DNA of 64,000 bases from Streptomyces sp. SAT1 (lineage in GTDB: Bacteria > Actinomycetota > Actinomycetes > Streptomycetales > Streptomycetaceae). Below are positions 34,420 to 43,175 of this stretch, in pieces; positions within the stretch are counted from its first letter, which is position 1, and each line of letters starts with the position of its first letter. The translations under genes were made by a program, and so were the position numbers. The notes under the pieces are model-generated. The model saw only the letters and a program-made list of their open reading frames with translations. It was not told the origin of the DNA and ran no database searches. The stretch lies in NCBI RefSeq assembly GCF_001654495.1, contig NZ_CP015849.1, positions 2,889,501 through 2,953,500 on the forward strand. Reading direction: 5' to 3'.

Positions 34420-37400
34420 TTACGACCCGAGCACGGAGGTCAGGAACTCGCCCACCCAGGCCAGCAGTTCCCGGCCGACCAGCGGCTTGCCGCCGACCTT
34501 CGCGGTCTTGGGGCGCGGGACGAGCACCTGGTGGGCGGCCGGCTTGAGCAGCGCGCCCGGGTAGAGCCGCTTCAGGCGCAGCTCCTGGGACTCGCGCAGC
34601 TCCACCGGCGCGAAGCGGATGTTGGCGCCCTGGAGCACGATCTCACCGACCCCGCAGGCGCGGGCGAACATCCGCAGCCCGGCCACCAGCAGCAGGTTCT
34701 CCACCGGCTCGGGCAGCTTGCCATAACGGTCGGTCAGCTCCTCGCGGACGGCCTTGATGTCCTCCTCCGAATTGGCCGAGGCGATGGCCCGGTACGCCTG
34801 GAGGCGCAGCCGCTCGCCGGGCGCGTAGTCGTGCGGGACGTGCGCGTCGACCGGGAGCTCGATCTTGACCTCCAGCGGCGCCTCCTCCTCGATCTCACCG
34901 GTCTCCAGCTGCCGCCGGTAGTCCGCCACCGCCTCGCCGACCATCCGCACATACAGGTCGAAGCCGACGCCCGCGATATGGCCGGACTGCTCGCCGCCCA
35001 GCAGGTTTCCGGCGCCGCGGATCTCCAGGTCCTTCATCGCCACGTACATGCCCGCGCCCATCTCGGTGTGCTGGGCGATGGTCGCCAGCCGCTCGTGCGC
35101 GGTCTCGGTGAGCGGCTTCTCCGGCGGGTAGAGGAAGTAGGCGTAGCCGCGCTCGCGGCCGCGGCCCACCCGGCCGCGCAACTGGTGCAGCTGGGAGAGG
35201 CCGAAGTTGTCGCCGCGCTCCACGATCAGGGTGTTGGCGTTGGAGATGTCGATGCCGGACTCGACGATCGTCGTGGAGACCAGCACGTCGAACCGCTTCT
35301 CCCAGAAGTCCACGACGACCTGTTCCAGGGCCTGTTCGGACATCTGGCCGTGGGCGGTGGCGATCCGCGCCTCGGGCACGATCTCGCGCAGCCGGGCGGC
35401 GGCCCGGTCGATGGACTCCACCCGGTTGTGGATGTAGAAGACCTGGCCCTCGCGCAGCAGTTCGCGGCGGACGGCCGCGCCGATCTGCTTCTCCTCGTAC
35501 GGCCCGACGAAGGTCAGCACCGGGTGGCGCTCCTCGGGCGGGGTGGTGATCGTGGACATCTCGCGGATGCCGGTGACCGCCATCTCCAGGGTGCGCGGGA
35601 TCGGGGTCGCGGACATCGTCAGCACGTCGACGTTGGCGCGCAGCTTCTTCAGCTGCTCCTTGTGCTCGACGCCGAAACGCTGCTCCTCGTCGACGATGAC
35701 CAGGCCCAGGTCCTTGAACCTGGTCTCGGAGGCGAACAGCCGGTGGGTGCCGATGACGACGTCGACCGAGCCCTCGCGCAGCCCTTCGAGGACCGCCTTC
35801 GCCTCGGTGTCGGTCTGGAAGCGGGAGAGCGCCTTCACCTTCACCGGGAACTGCGCGTAGCGCTCGGAGAAGGTGCCGAAGTGCTGCTGGACCAGCAGGG
35901 TGGTGGGGACCAGGACCGCGACCTGCTTGCCGTCCTGGACGGCCTTGAAGGCGGCGCGGACCGCGATCTCCGTCTTGCCGTACCCCACGTCGCCGCAGAT
36001 CAGGCGGTCCATCGGGACCGACTTCTCCATGTCCTCCTTGACCTCGGCGATGGTGGTCAGCTGGTCGGGCGTCTCCGCGTACGGGAAGGCGTCCTCCAGC
36101 TCGCGCTGCCAGGGAGTGTCGGTGCCGAAGGAGTGCCCGGGGGCGGCCATCCGGGCGGAGTACAGCTTGATCAGGTCGGCGGCGATCTCCTTGACCGCCT
36201 TCTTCGCGCGCGCCTTGGTCTTGGTCCAGTCGGCGCCGCCGAGCCGGTGCAGCGTGGGGGCCTCGCCGCCGACGTACTTGGTGATCTGCTCCAGCTGGTC
36301 GGTGGGGATGTAGAGGCGGTCGCCGGGCTGGCCGCGCTTGGCCGGGGCGTACTCCACCACCAGATACTCGCGGGTGGCGCCCTGCACGGTGCGCTGCACC
36401 ATCTCGATGTAGCGGCCCACGCCGTGCTGCTCGTGCACGATGTAGTCGCCCGCCTCCAGGGTGAGCGGGTCGATGGTCTTGCGGCGGCGGGCCGGCATGC
36501 GGGCGCCGTCCCGGCCGGCGGTGCGCTGTCCGGTCAGGTCGGTCTCGGTGAGCACGGCCAGCTTCAGGCCGGGGTCGACGAAGCCGTGGTCGATGCAGCC
36601 GCACGCCACGTGCACCACGGACGGGGACACCGCCCCGAGGTCCGTGTCCAGGCGGGCGGCGATGCCCTCGCCGCCCAGCACCTCCACCGTGCGGGCGGCC
36701 GGGCCGTGGCCCTCGGTGACGAAGACGGTGCGCCAGCCCTCGGCCAGCCAGCCCTTGGTGTCGGCGAGCGCCTTGGCGGTGTCGCCGCGGTAGGTGTCGG
36801 GCGCGTGCATGCCCAGCTTGAGGGTGTCGCCGTCGCCCTCGGTGCCGTAGGCGCTCTCGTCGGCCGCGAAGGGCGAGACGGACCACCACATCATGTCCAG
36901 CTCGCGCGCCCGGTCCCGGACGTCGGCGATGGACCACAGGGAGGCCGCGCCGACGTCGATGGGGGCCTCGCCGCCGCCCGCGGTGGCCGCCCAGGACGCC
37001 TGGAGGAACTCCTGCGAGGTGGCCACCAGGTCGGAGGCGCGGGTGCGCACCCGCTCCGGGTCGCACACCACGGCCAGGGCGCCCTTGGGCAGCACGTCCA
37101 GCAGCAGTTCCATGTCGTCGACGAGGACCGGGGCCAGGGACTCCATGCCCTCCACCGCGATGCCCTCGGCGATCTTGCCGAGCAGCTCGCCCAGCTCCGG
37201 GTGGCGCTCGGCCAGGGCACGCGCGCGGGCGCGGACGTCCTCGGTGAGCAGCAGCTCGCGGCAGGGCGGGGCCCACAGGCCGTGCTCGGCGACCTCCAGG
37301 GAGCGCTGGTCGGCGACCTTGAAGTAGCGGATCTCCTCGATGTCGTCGCCCCAGAACTCGATGCGCAGGGGGTGTTCCTCGGTGGGCGGGAAGACGTCGA

Positions 37401-37968
37401 GGATGCCGCCGCGCACGGCGAACTCGCCGCGCTTCTCGACCAGCTCCACGCGCGCGTACGCGGCGGCGGCCAGGGCTTCCACCACCGCGTTCAGGTCGGC
37501 GCTCTCGCCGGTGCGCAGGGAGACAGGCTCCAGGTCGCCCAGGCCCTTGACCTGCGGCTGGAGCACCGAGCGCACGGGGGCGACGACGACGGAGACCGGG
37601 CCGGTCTCGGGGTCGTCGGGCCGCGGATGCGCCAGGCGGCGCAGCACGGCCAGGCGACGGCCCACGGTGTCGCTGCGCGGGCTGAGCCGCTCGTGCGGCA
37701 GTGTCTCCCAGGAGGGGTACTCCGCGACGCCCTCCTCCGGGAGCAGCGAGCGCAGGGCGGCCGCCAGGTCCTCGGCCTCGCGGCCGGTCGCCGTCACCGC
37801 GAGCACCGGGCGGCCGGACTCGCGGGCCAGCGCGGCGATCGCCAGGGGGCGGGCCGCGGGCGGGCCGACGAGGTCGACGTGCATGCGATTGCCGTCCGTG
37901 GCCGCGGTGATCGCTTCCGCGAGGGCGGGGTCCTTGACGACGGCGTCGAGCAGACCGTGCAGGCTCAT
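34420..37968 (-). CDS. mfd: Transcription-repair coupling factor Mfd
   Basis: The 1182-residue DNA translocase frees RNA polymerase stalled at lesions and recruits UvrA. The N-terminal part resembles UvrB (LLPEEGVAEYPSWETLPHERLSPRSDTVGRRLAVL). The RNA polymerase interaction domain begins with DYIVHEQHGVGRYIEM. The RecG-like motor has motif I VPMDRLICGDVGYGKTEIAVRAAF, motif Ia VLVPTTLLVQQHF, motif II LGLVIVDEEQRFGVEHKE, motif III MSATPIPRTLEMA and the VESGIDISNANTLIVERGD motif. The C-terminal D7 domain is complete. The ATG at 37968 gives the MSLHGLLDAVV start. Confidence 0.97.
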   Translation of the reverse strand: MSLHGLLDAVVKDPALAEAITAATDGNRMHVDLVGPPAARPLAIAALARESGRPVLAVTATGREAEDLAAALRSLLPEEGVAEYPSWETLPHERLSPRSDTVGRRLAVLRRLAHPRPDDPETGPVSVVVAPVRSVLQPQVKGLGDLEPVSLRTGESADLNAVVEALAAAAYARVELVEKRGEFAVRGGILDVFPPTEEHPLRIEFWGDDIEEIRYFKVADQRSLEVAEHGLWAPPCRELLLTEDVRARARALAERHPELGELLGKIAEGIAVEGMESLAPVLVDDMELLLDVLPKGALAVVCDPERVRTRASDLVATSQEFLQASWAATAGGGEAPIDVGAASLWSIADVRDRARELDMMWWSVSPFAADESAYGTEGDGDTLKLGMHAPDTYRGDTAKALADTKGWLAEGWRTVFVTEGHGPAARTVEVLGGEGIAARLDTDLGAVSPSVVHVACGCIDHGFVDPGLKLAVLTETDLTGQRTAGRDGARMPARRRKTIDPLTLEAGDYIVHEQHGVGRYIEMVQRTVQGATREYLVVEYAPAKRGQPGDRLYIPTDQLEQITKYVGGEAPTLHRLGGADWTKTKARAKKAVKEIAADLIKLYSARMAAPGHSFGTDTPWQRELEDAFPYAETPDQLTTIAEVKEDMEKSVPMDRLICGDVGYGKTEIAVRAAFKAVQDGKQVAVLVPTTLLVQQHFGTFSERYAQFPVKVKALSRFQTDTEAKAVLEGLREGSVDVVIGTHRLFASETRFKDLGLVIVDEEQRFGVEHKEQLKKLRANVDVLTMSATPIPRTLEMAVTGIREMSTITTPPEERHPVLTFVGPYEEKQIGAAVRRELLREGQVFYIHNRVESIDRAAARLREIVPEARIATAHGQMSEQALEQVVVDFWEKRFDVLVSTTIVESGIDISNANTLIVERGDNFGLSQLHQLRGRVGRGRERGYAYFLYPPEKPLTETAHERLATIAQHTEMGAGMYVAMKDLEIRGAGNLLGGEQSGHIAGVGFDLYVRMVGEAVADYRRQLETGEIEEEAPLEVKIELPVDAHVPHDYAPGERLRLQAYRAIASANSEEDIKAVREELTDRYGKLPEPVENLLLVAGLRMFARACGVGEIVLQGANIRFAPVELRESQELRLKRLYPGALLKPAAHQVLVPRPKTAKVGGKPLVGRELLAWVGEFLTSVLGS

Positions 37969-38294
37969 GGAGGGGCTTTCCGTCCTGGGGTGGGCAACAC
38001 GAAGGGCCCGGCTCGGGGGACGGGCCGGGGATTCCTTCAGCGTACGTCGCCGGGGCGGGGGCGGTCGGGCCTGTGGACAACGTGGCGGATATCGAACGGG
38101 TGTACGACACGAGCAACGGGCGTACGACACGGACGGGGTCCGCGGGCGGCGGGCGCACGCACCCGGGGGCGGGAAGCCCCCATGGCTTCCCGCCCCCGGG
38201 CGGCTCTCCCCGTGACCCCCGTGCACGAGGGGTCCGGTGCGCGGCCGTCAGGATCCGTGTCCGTCCTGGTCGGTCGCGATCATCTGTAGCTGTC
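37969..38294. other. Intergenic region between the ABC operon and mfd
   Basis: This 326-base gap holds the operon terminator at 38162-38200, a 19-bp near-duplicate of the permease gene end, and two copies of GTACGACACG near 38101-38131. A TACGCT hexamer (minus strand, 38039-38044) may be the -10 of mfd. No gene is seen. Confidence 0.5.
38162..38200. terminator. Terminator of the second ABC operon
   Basis: A 17-bp perfect stem (CCCGGGGGCGGGAAGCC, 38162-38178, and its complement at 38184-38200) with a 5-base loop lies about 95 bases after the permease stop. Confidence 0.85.
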
Positions 38295-38310
38295 CTAGTC
38301 GGTCGCGATC
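38263..38310. repeat. Duplicated 3' end of the permease gene
   Basis: GTCCTAGTCGGTCGCGATC (38292-38310) includes the stop codon and last codons of the permease gene. It recurs as GTCCTGGTCGGTCGCGATC at 38263-38281, a 19-bp match with one mismatch that removes the stop in the copy. Confidence 0.8.
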
Positions 38311-40880
38311 GCGTTGAGCACGTTCATCCGGCCCGCCCGGAAGGCGGGGACCAGCGCGGCGAACAGGCCCACGAAGGCCGAGCCGACGAAGACCGCGATG
38401 ATCGTCGGCCAGGGGATGTCCAGGACGCCCAGGCCCTCCAGGGCCAGCAGCTTCTGGGCGGTGGCACCCCAGCCCATGCCCAGGCCCAGGCCGAGCAGCG
38501 CGCCGAACAGGGCGATCACCACGGACTCCATGCGGATCATGCGCCGCAGCTGCCGGCGGGACAGGCCGATCGCCCGCATCAGGCCGATCTCCCGGGTCCG
38601 CTCGACCACGGAGAGGGCGAGGGTGTTCACCACGCCCAGCACCGCGACGATGATCGCGAGGGCGAGCAGGCCGTAGACCATGTTCAGCAGCTGGCCGATC
38701 TGGTCCTTCAGCTCCTGCTTGTAGTCGGTCTGGTCGCGCACCTGGTACTGCGGGTACTGCTCCAGGGACTTCTTCAGGGCGGCGTACGCCTGCGTCTCCT
38801 GGCCGTCCTCGGCCTTGGCGAACATGATCATGTTCGGCGGGACGCGGTCCGCGGGGACGTACTTCTCCATGGTGGCGATGGACAGGTAGCGGGCGCCCTG
38901 GTCGATGGCGGTGTCGTCGCTGGTGATGGCGGCGACCTTCAGCCGGGCCGTCTTCCCGCCCTTGAAGGCGACGCTGAGGGTGTCGCCGACGTGGACGTGG
39001 TGCTTGTCGGCGTAGTCGGAGCCGACCGACATGGCACCGGGGGCGTAGGCGTCCTTCAGGTTGCCCGCGGTGACCGGGCGGCGCAGGTCGTCGGCGTAGG
39101 ACGGGTCGGCGGCCGTGACACCGTCCTTGTCGGCCTGGCCGTCGGGCGAGGTCAGGGTGGCGTCGAGGTCCTTGTAGCGGGTGACGTGCGCCAGGCCGGG
39201 CGACTGCCGCATGGCCTGCTCCGCCTGCGGGACGATGCGCTGGTTGCCCTGGACGATGAAGTCCGCGCCGACCGACTTGTCCAGCTGGTCGGTGGCCGAG
39301 GCCACCATCGAGGAACCGACCACCGACAGGCAGGCGACCAGGGCGAGGCCGATCATCAGGGCGGCGCCGGTGGCGCCGGTGCGGCGCGGGTTGCGCAGCG
39401 CGTTGCGCTCGGCCATGCGGCCCACCGGGCCGAAGGCCCGCAGCAGCACCGCGCTGATCACCCGGACCACCCCGCCCGCCAGCAGCGGGCCGATCACGAC
39501 GAAGCCGATCAGGGTGAGGACCACGCCGAGACCGAGGACGGCCGAGCCGTCGCTCGCCTTGTCCGCGGTGGCCGCCGCGTACAGGGAGGCCGTACCGGCG
39601 CCGGTGAGGACCAGGCCGATCACCGCGCGCACCCAGCCGGCCCGGCCGTCGGCCGGGGTGCCGGCGTCGCGCAGCGCGGCCATCGGGGAGATCTTGCCGG
39701 CGCGGCGGGCCGGCAGGTAGGCGGCCAGGACGGTGACGACGACACCGAGGACGAGACCGGCCACCGGGGTGGTCGCCTTGATCGTCAGGTCCTTGGTGGA
39801 CAGGTCCATGCCCGCCGCGCCCATCAGCTTCATCAGGCCGATCGCGATGCCGACGCCCGCGCCGACGCCGAGCACCGAGCCGACGAAGCCCAGCAGCAGC
39901 GCCTCGACCAGCACCGACCGGTTGACCTGCTTGCGGGAGGAGCCGATGGCCCGCATCAGGCCGATCTCCCGGGTGCGCTGGGCGACCAGCATGCTGAAGG
40001 TGTTGATGATCAGGAAGATGCCGACCAGGAAGGCGATCCCGGCGAAGCCGAGCATGGCGTACTTGATCACGTCCATGAACGACCCGACGTCCTTGCGGTT
40101 CTCGTCGGCGTTCTCCTTGGCGGTCTGGATCTTGTACGCGCCGGCCTTCGCCCCGGTGGCTGCGGCCAGGGTCCGCGTCACGTTCTGCTTGAGCTGCTCG
40201 TCCGAGACGCCGGGGGCGGCGGTGACCGAGATCTGGGTGAACCGGCCGGTCGTGCCGAGCAGTCCGCGCTGGGCGGTGGCGGTGTCGAAGTAGACGACGG
40301 AGGCGCCCGGGTTGGTCACCTTGAAGGCGGCGATGCCGACGACGCGCGCCGTGAGGTCGCCGGTCTGCGCGATGGTGCGCAGCTCGTCGCCGAGCTTCAG
40401 GTCGTGCTTGTCGGCGGTGTCGGCGTCCACCAGCATCTCGCCCGGCCCGTGCGGGGCGTGGCCGGAGGTGATCTCCATCGACCGCAGGCTGCCGGAGGTC
40501 CAGTTGCCCGCGATGGTCGGGGCGCCGTTGGAGGAGCCCATGTTCTTGTTGTGCCGGTCGACGACCGTCACGTTCGGCGAACTGACGCCGCCCTCGACCG
40601 ACTTGACGCCCTCGGCCTGCCGGACCCGGTCCAGGGCGGCGGCCGGCAGCGTCTCGGGGACGCCGTTCTGCGGGGTCTCGCTGTTCTTGGCGGTCTTCGG
40701 CGCGACGGTCACGTCGGACGCGGTCACCGCGAACAGCTTGTCGAAGGTGGTGTTCATGGTGTCGGTGAACACCAGCGTCCCGCAGACGAAGGCCACCGAG
40801 AGGAGCACCGCGACCGCGGAGAGGGCCATCCGGCCCTTGTGCGCGAAGAAGTTGCGCAGGGAGGTTCTCAGGACGGTCAT
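38295..40880 (-). CDS. ABC transporter permease, FtsX/MacB type (second copy)
   Basis: The 861-residue protein has the same plan as the permease at 16202. It has an N-terminal membrane segment (GRMALSAVAVLLSVAFVCGTLVF), an MacB_PCD-like domain, and a first FtsX domain (MLGFAGIAFLVGIFLIINTFSMLVAQRTREIGLMRAIGSSRKQVNRSVL). A middle membrane pair, a second extracytoplasmic domain and a C-terminal FtsX domain follow (MVYGLLALAIIVAVLGVVNTLALSVVERTREIGLMRAIGLSRRQL). It is translationally coupled to its ATPase, since its start overlaps the ATPase stop by four bases (ATGA). Substrate unknown. Confidence 0.92.
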   Translation of the reverse strand: MTVLRTSLRNFFAHKGRMALSAVAVLLSVAFVCGTLVFTDTMNTTFDKLFAVTASDVTVAPKTAKNSETPQNGVPETLPAAALDRVRQAEGVKSVEGGVSSPNVTVVDRHNKNMGSSNGAPTIAGNWTSGSLRSMEITSGHAPHGPGEMLVDADTADKHDLKLGDELRTIAQTGDLTARVVGIAAFKVTNPGASVVYFDTATAQRGLLGTTGRFTQISVTAAPGVSDEQLKQNVTRTLAAATGAKAGAYKIQTAKENADENRKDVGSFMDVIKYAMLGFAGIAFLVGIFLIINTFSMLVAQRTREIGLMRAIGSSRKQVNRSVLVEALLLGFVGSVLGVGAGVGIAIGLMKLMGAAGMDLSTKDLTIKATTPVAGLVLGVVVTVLAAYLPARRAGKISPMAALRDAGTPADGRAGWVRAVIGLVLTGAGTASLYAAATADKASDGSAVLGLGVVLTLIGFVVIGPLLAGGVVRVISAVLLRAFGPVGRMAERNALRNPRRTGATGAALMIGLALVACLSVVGSSMVASATDQLDKSVGADFIVQGNQRIVPQAEQAMRQSPGLAHVTRYKDLDATLTSPDGQADKDGVTAADPSYADDLRRPVTAGNLKDAYAPGAMSVGSDYADKHHVHVGDTLSVAFKGGKTARLKVAAITSDDTAIDQGARYLSIATMEKYVPADRVPPNMIMFAKAEDGQETQAYAALKKSLEQYPQYQVRDQTDYKQELKDQIGQLLNMVYGLLALAIIVAVLGVVNTLALSVVERTREIGLMRAIGLSRRQLRRMIRMESVVIALFGALLGLGLGMGWGATAQKLLALEGLGVLDIPWPTIIAVFVGSAFVGLFAALVPAFRAGRMNVLNAIATD

Positions 40881-41665
40881 GACGTGCGCCCCCGGGCGTC
40901 GAAGTCCTTCATGCGGTCCAGGACCTGCTCGGCCGTCGGCTGGTACATCTCGTCGACGATCCGGCCGTCGGCGAGGTACAGCACCCGGTCGGCGTAGGAG
41001 GCGGCCACCGGGTCGTGCGTGACCATCACGATGGTCTGGCCCAGCTCGTCGACGGAGCGGCGCAGGAAGCCCAGCACCTCGGCACCCGCCCGCGAGTCCA
41101 GGTTGCCGGTCGGCTCGTCACCGAAGATGATCTCCGGGCGGGCCGCCAGCGCGCGGGCCACGGCGACGCGCTGCTGCTGGCCGCCGGAGAGCTGGTTGGG
41201 CCGGTGCTTGAGCCGCCCGGCCAGGCCCACCGTCTCCACCACCCGGTCCAGCCAGGCCCGGTCCGGCTTGCGGCCGGCTATGTCCATGGGCAGGGTGATG
41301 TTCTCCAGCGCGCTCAGCGTCGGCAGCAGGTTGAACGCCTGGAAGATGAAGCCGATCCGGTCCCGGCGCAGCTGGGTGAGCTTCTTGTCCTTCAGACCGG
41401 TGATCTCGGTCTCGTCCAGATAGATCTGACCGCCCGACACGGTGTCGAGACCGGCGAGGCAGTGCATCAGCGTGGACTTGCCGGACCCCGAGGGGCCCAT
41501 GATCGCGGTGAACTGGCCGCGGGCGATGTCCACGTCGACGTGGTCGAGGGCGACGACCCGGGTCTCCCCGGAGCCGTACGCCTTGACGACCTGCCGCGCA
41601 CGTGCGGCGACGGCCGTCGGCCTTCCAGTGCCCCCGTGCCTGGGAATGGTCACAGCCGTTGTCAC
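40877..41665 (-). CDS. ABC transporter ATP-binding protein (MacB/LolD type, second copy)
   Basis: The 262-residue ATPase has Walker A IMGPSGSGKSTLMH, Q-loop IGFIFQAFNLLPTLSALENI, signature LSGGQQQRVAVARAL, Walker B IIFGDEPTGNLD and H-loop IVMVTHDP. It is very similar to the ATPase at 15298, including the C-terminal VLDRMKDFDARGRTS, so the two operons are paralogues. The start is the GTG at 41665 with GGAGA upstream. The 400 bases upstream contain palindromes that may be binding sites for a response regulator. Confidence 0.93.
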   Translation of the reverse strand: MTTAVTIPRHGGTGRPTAVAARARQVVKAYGSGETRVVALDHVDVDIARGQFTAIMGPSGSGKSTLMHCLAGLDTVSGGQIYLDETEITGLKDKKLTQLRRDRIGFIFQAFNLLPTLSALENITLPMDIAGRKPDRAWLDRVVETVGLAGRLKHRPNQLSGGQQQRVAVARALAARPEIIFGDEPTGNLDSRAGAEVLGFLRRSVDELGQTIVMVTHDPVAASYADRVLYLADGRIVDEMYQPTAEQVLDRMKDFDARGRTS

Positions 41666-42071
41666 GGTAAATCTCCTATGTCGGTCCTGCTGCGGGCGGA
41701 GCGGTGCCCCGCGGGGTGAGCCGCGGTGGCGGGAACGGTGCTCGGGTACGGGGACGAGTCTGCTGTGCGCGGGCCCCCGGGCGCGCTGGTGCTCAGCGCA
41801 GTCTTCCGCTGGGGAAAACCCCACCCCCGTCGGTGCGGTCCACCGCCCCCCAGCGGCGTAAAGCCAGACTAAGGACGGCTCGCGGCCGTCTCGTCCTCCG
41901 CCGGTACGAGCCCTCCCCGACCCCGAGTACGGAGCTACCCCTAGGGGCCGTCCCCCGGCAGGCGGAGACCGTCTCAGGGTTGTCTCCACCCACCGGCCCA
42001 CCGAGCCTCCACCCTCCCGCCGCGTGAGGGGCAAGCCGCCGGCCCCGCGCCACCCGTGCGGGACGGGCCCC
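41666..42071. other. Promoter region of the second ABC operon
   Basis: This 406-base gap contains the palindromes TGGGGAAAACCCCA (41810-41823) and CCCCTAGGGG (41938-41947), and a TAGTCT hexamer on the minus strand (41866-41871) that could be a -10. The palindromes look like regulator sites. No gene is seen. Confidence 0.45.
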
Positions 42072-42965
42072 CTACTCCACCCGAGCCCGGCCGGTCAGCG
42101 TGGTGATGTCGCTCTGGACGGTGTCCATCTGGGCCCTGACGTCGTCCCAGAGTTCACCGTGCTCGCGCAGCACCCGCTCCGTCTCCCGGGCGATCCGCTC
42201 CGCGCTCAGCCGGGCGGCGTCCAGCACCTCGGCGGCCCGCGCCCGCGCCTCTCCCGGCGCCCGGCGGGCCGCGTCCTGAGCCTCCGTCAGCGCGCGCTCC
42301 GCCGCGGCCAGCGCCGCTTCGGCGGCCGACAGCCGCCGGGTGTGGTCCGCCTCCAGCGCCGCGCGCCGCGCGTTCTCCTCCCGCTCGGCCGCGGCCAGCC
42401 GGACGGTGTGCTCACGGGCCTGCCCGGCGAGCGTCCCCTCGGCGCCGCGACGCGCCTCGCGCAGCGCGGCCAGCGCCCGGCCGCGGGTCTGCTTCACCTC
42501 ACGGCGGACCGCGATGCGCAGCGCGTCCGCCTCGGCCCGCGCCGCCTCGGTCCGCCGCCGGGCCTCCTCCTCCGCCGCGCCGCACACCGCGTCGGCGTAC
42601 GCCCGCGCGTCCCGGAGCAGGCCGTCGGCGTACGCCTGCGCCGCCTCGCGCTGCTCGCGCGCCGCCTGGAGGGCGCGTTCGCGCACCGCCCGCGCCTCCT
42701 GCTGCCCGTGCTCGTGCAGGCTCCGGGCGCCCTCGCCGAGCGAGGCGTAGGTCTGCTCGCCGAGTCCGGCGGCCCGCTCGCGCAGGGCCGCCAGCTCCGC
42801 CTCCATGTTCCGGGCCAGGACCGTCAGCCGCGCCGCGCGCTCCCAGGCCGCGTCCCGTTCGGCGAAGAGGGCGTCCACATGGGTGTTCACCTGATCGGGG
42901 CGGTAGCCGCGCCCCCGTACGACCGCGAAGCCGTGGAGCGAGACCGATGACGCCGTGCTGCCCAT
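42072..42965 (-). CDS. Coiled-coil protein, DivIVA-like start (cellulose-binding protein family)
   Basis: The 297-residue protein begins with FAVVRGRGYRPDQVNTHVDALFAERDAAWERAARL, the DivIVA-type N-terminal pattern. The remainder is a long Ala/Glu/Arg-rich coiled coil. It matches the Streptomyces proteins annotated as cellulose-binding or DivIVA-domain proteins, which sit in the cytoplasm and may organise the cell pole or septum. No membrane segment or catalytic motif is seen. The ATG at 42965 follows GGAGAGGGG. Its 5' neighbour is the deaminase-SUKH fusion gene on the same strand, from which it is separated by a terminator. Confidence 0.78.
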   Translation of the reverse strand: MGSTASSVSLHGFAVVRGRGYRPDQVNTHVDALFAERDAAWERAARLTVLARNMEAELAALRERAAGLGEQTYASLGEGARSLHEHGQQEARAVRERALQAAREQREAAQAYADGLLRDARAYADAVCGAAEEEARRRTEAARAEADALRIAVRREVKQTRGRALAALREARRGAEGTLAGQAREHTVRLAAAEREENARRAALEADHTRRLSAAEAALAAAERALTEAQDAARRAPGEARARAAEVLDAARLSAERIARETERVLREHGELWDDVRAQMDTVQSDITTLTGRARVE

Positions 42966-43105
42966 CCTGAACCCCTCTCCGTCGTGCACCGCCGGACACC
43001 GCCGAATGGATGCGACACGATGATTGCGGGCACATCCTCAGCTATAGGGACGAGATGTTCATAACGCGACACTCCGGGTGCGGGTCCGGTCAGGAGTGAA
43101 CGAAA

Positions 43106-43143
43106 GAGGGCCGGCCCCGGTCACGCGACCGGGCCCGGCCCTC
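43106..43143. terminator. Terminator after the deaminase-SUKH-4 fusion gene
   Basis: Two 17-base arms (43106-43122 and 43127-43143) pair at 16 of 17 positions around an ACGC loop, about 30 bases after the stop codon. Confidence 0.8.
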
Positions 43144-43175
43144 ACTCGCCGTCAGGCGCTCAGGCGCTCACGCGC

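Noticed and set aside
34375..38289. A 1304-codon reading frame on the plus strand opposite mfd
   Set aside because: It is the antisense shadow of the complete mfd gene. High third-position GC keeps the opposite frame open; its protein has no recognisable domain and a composition typical of such shadows.
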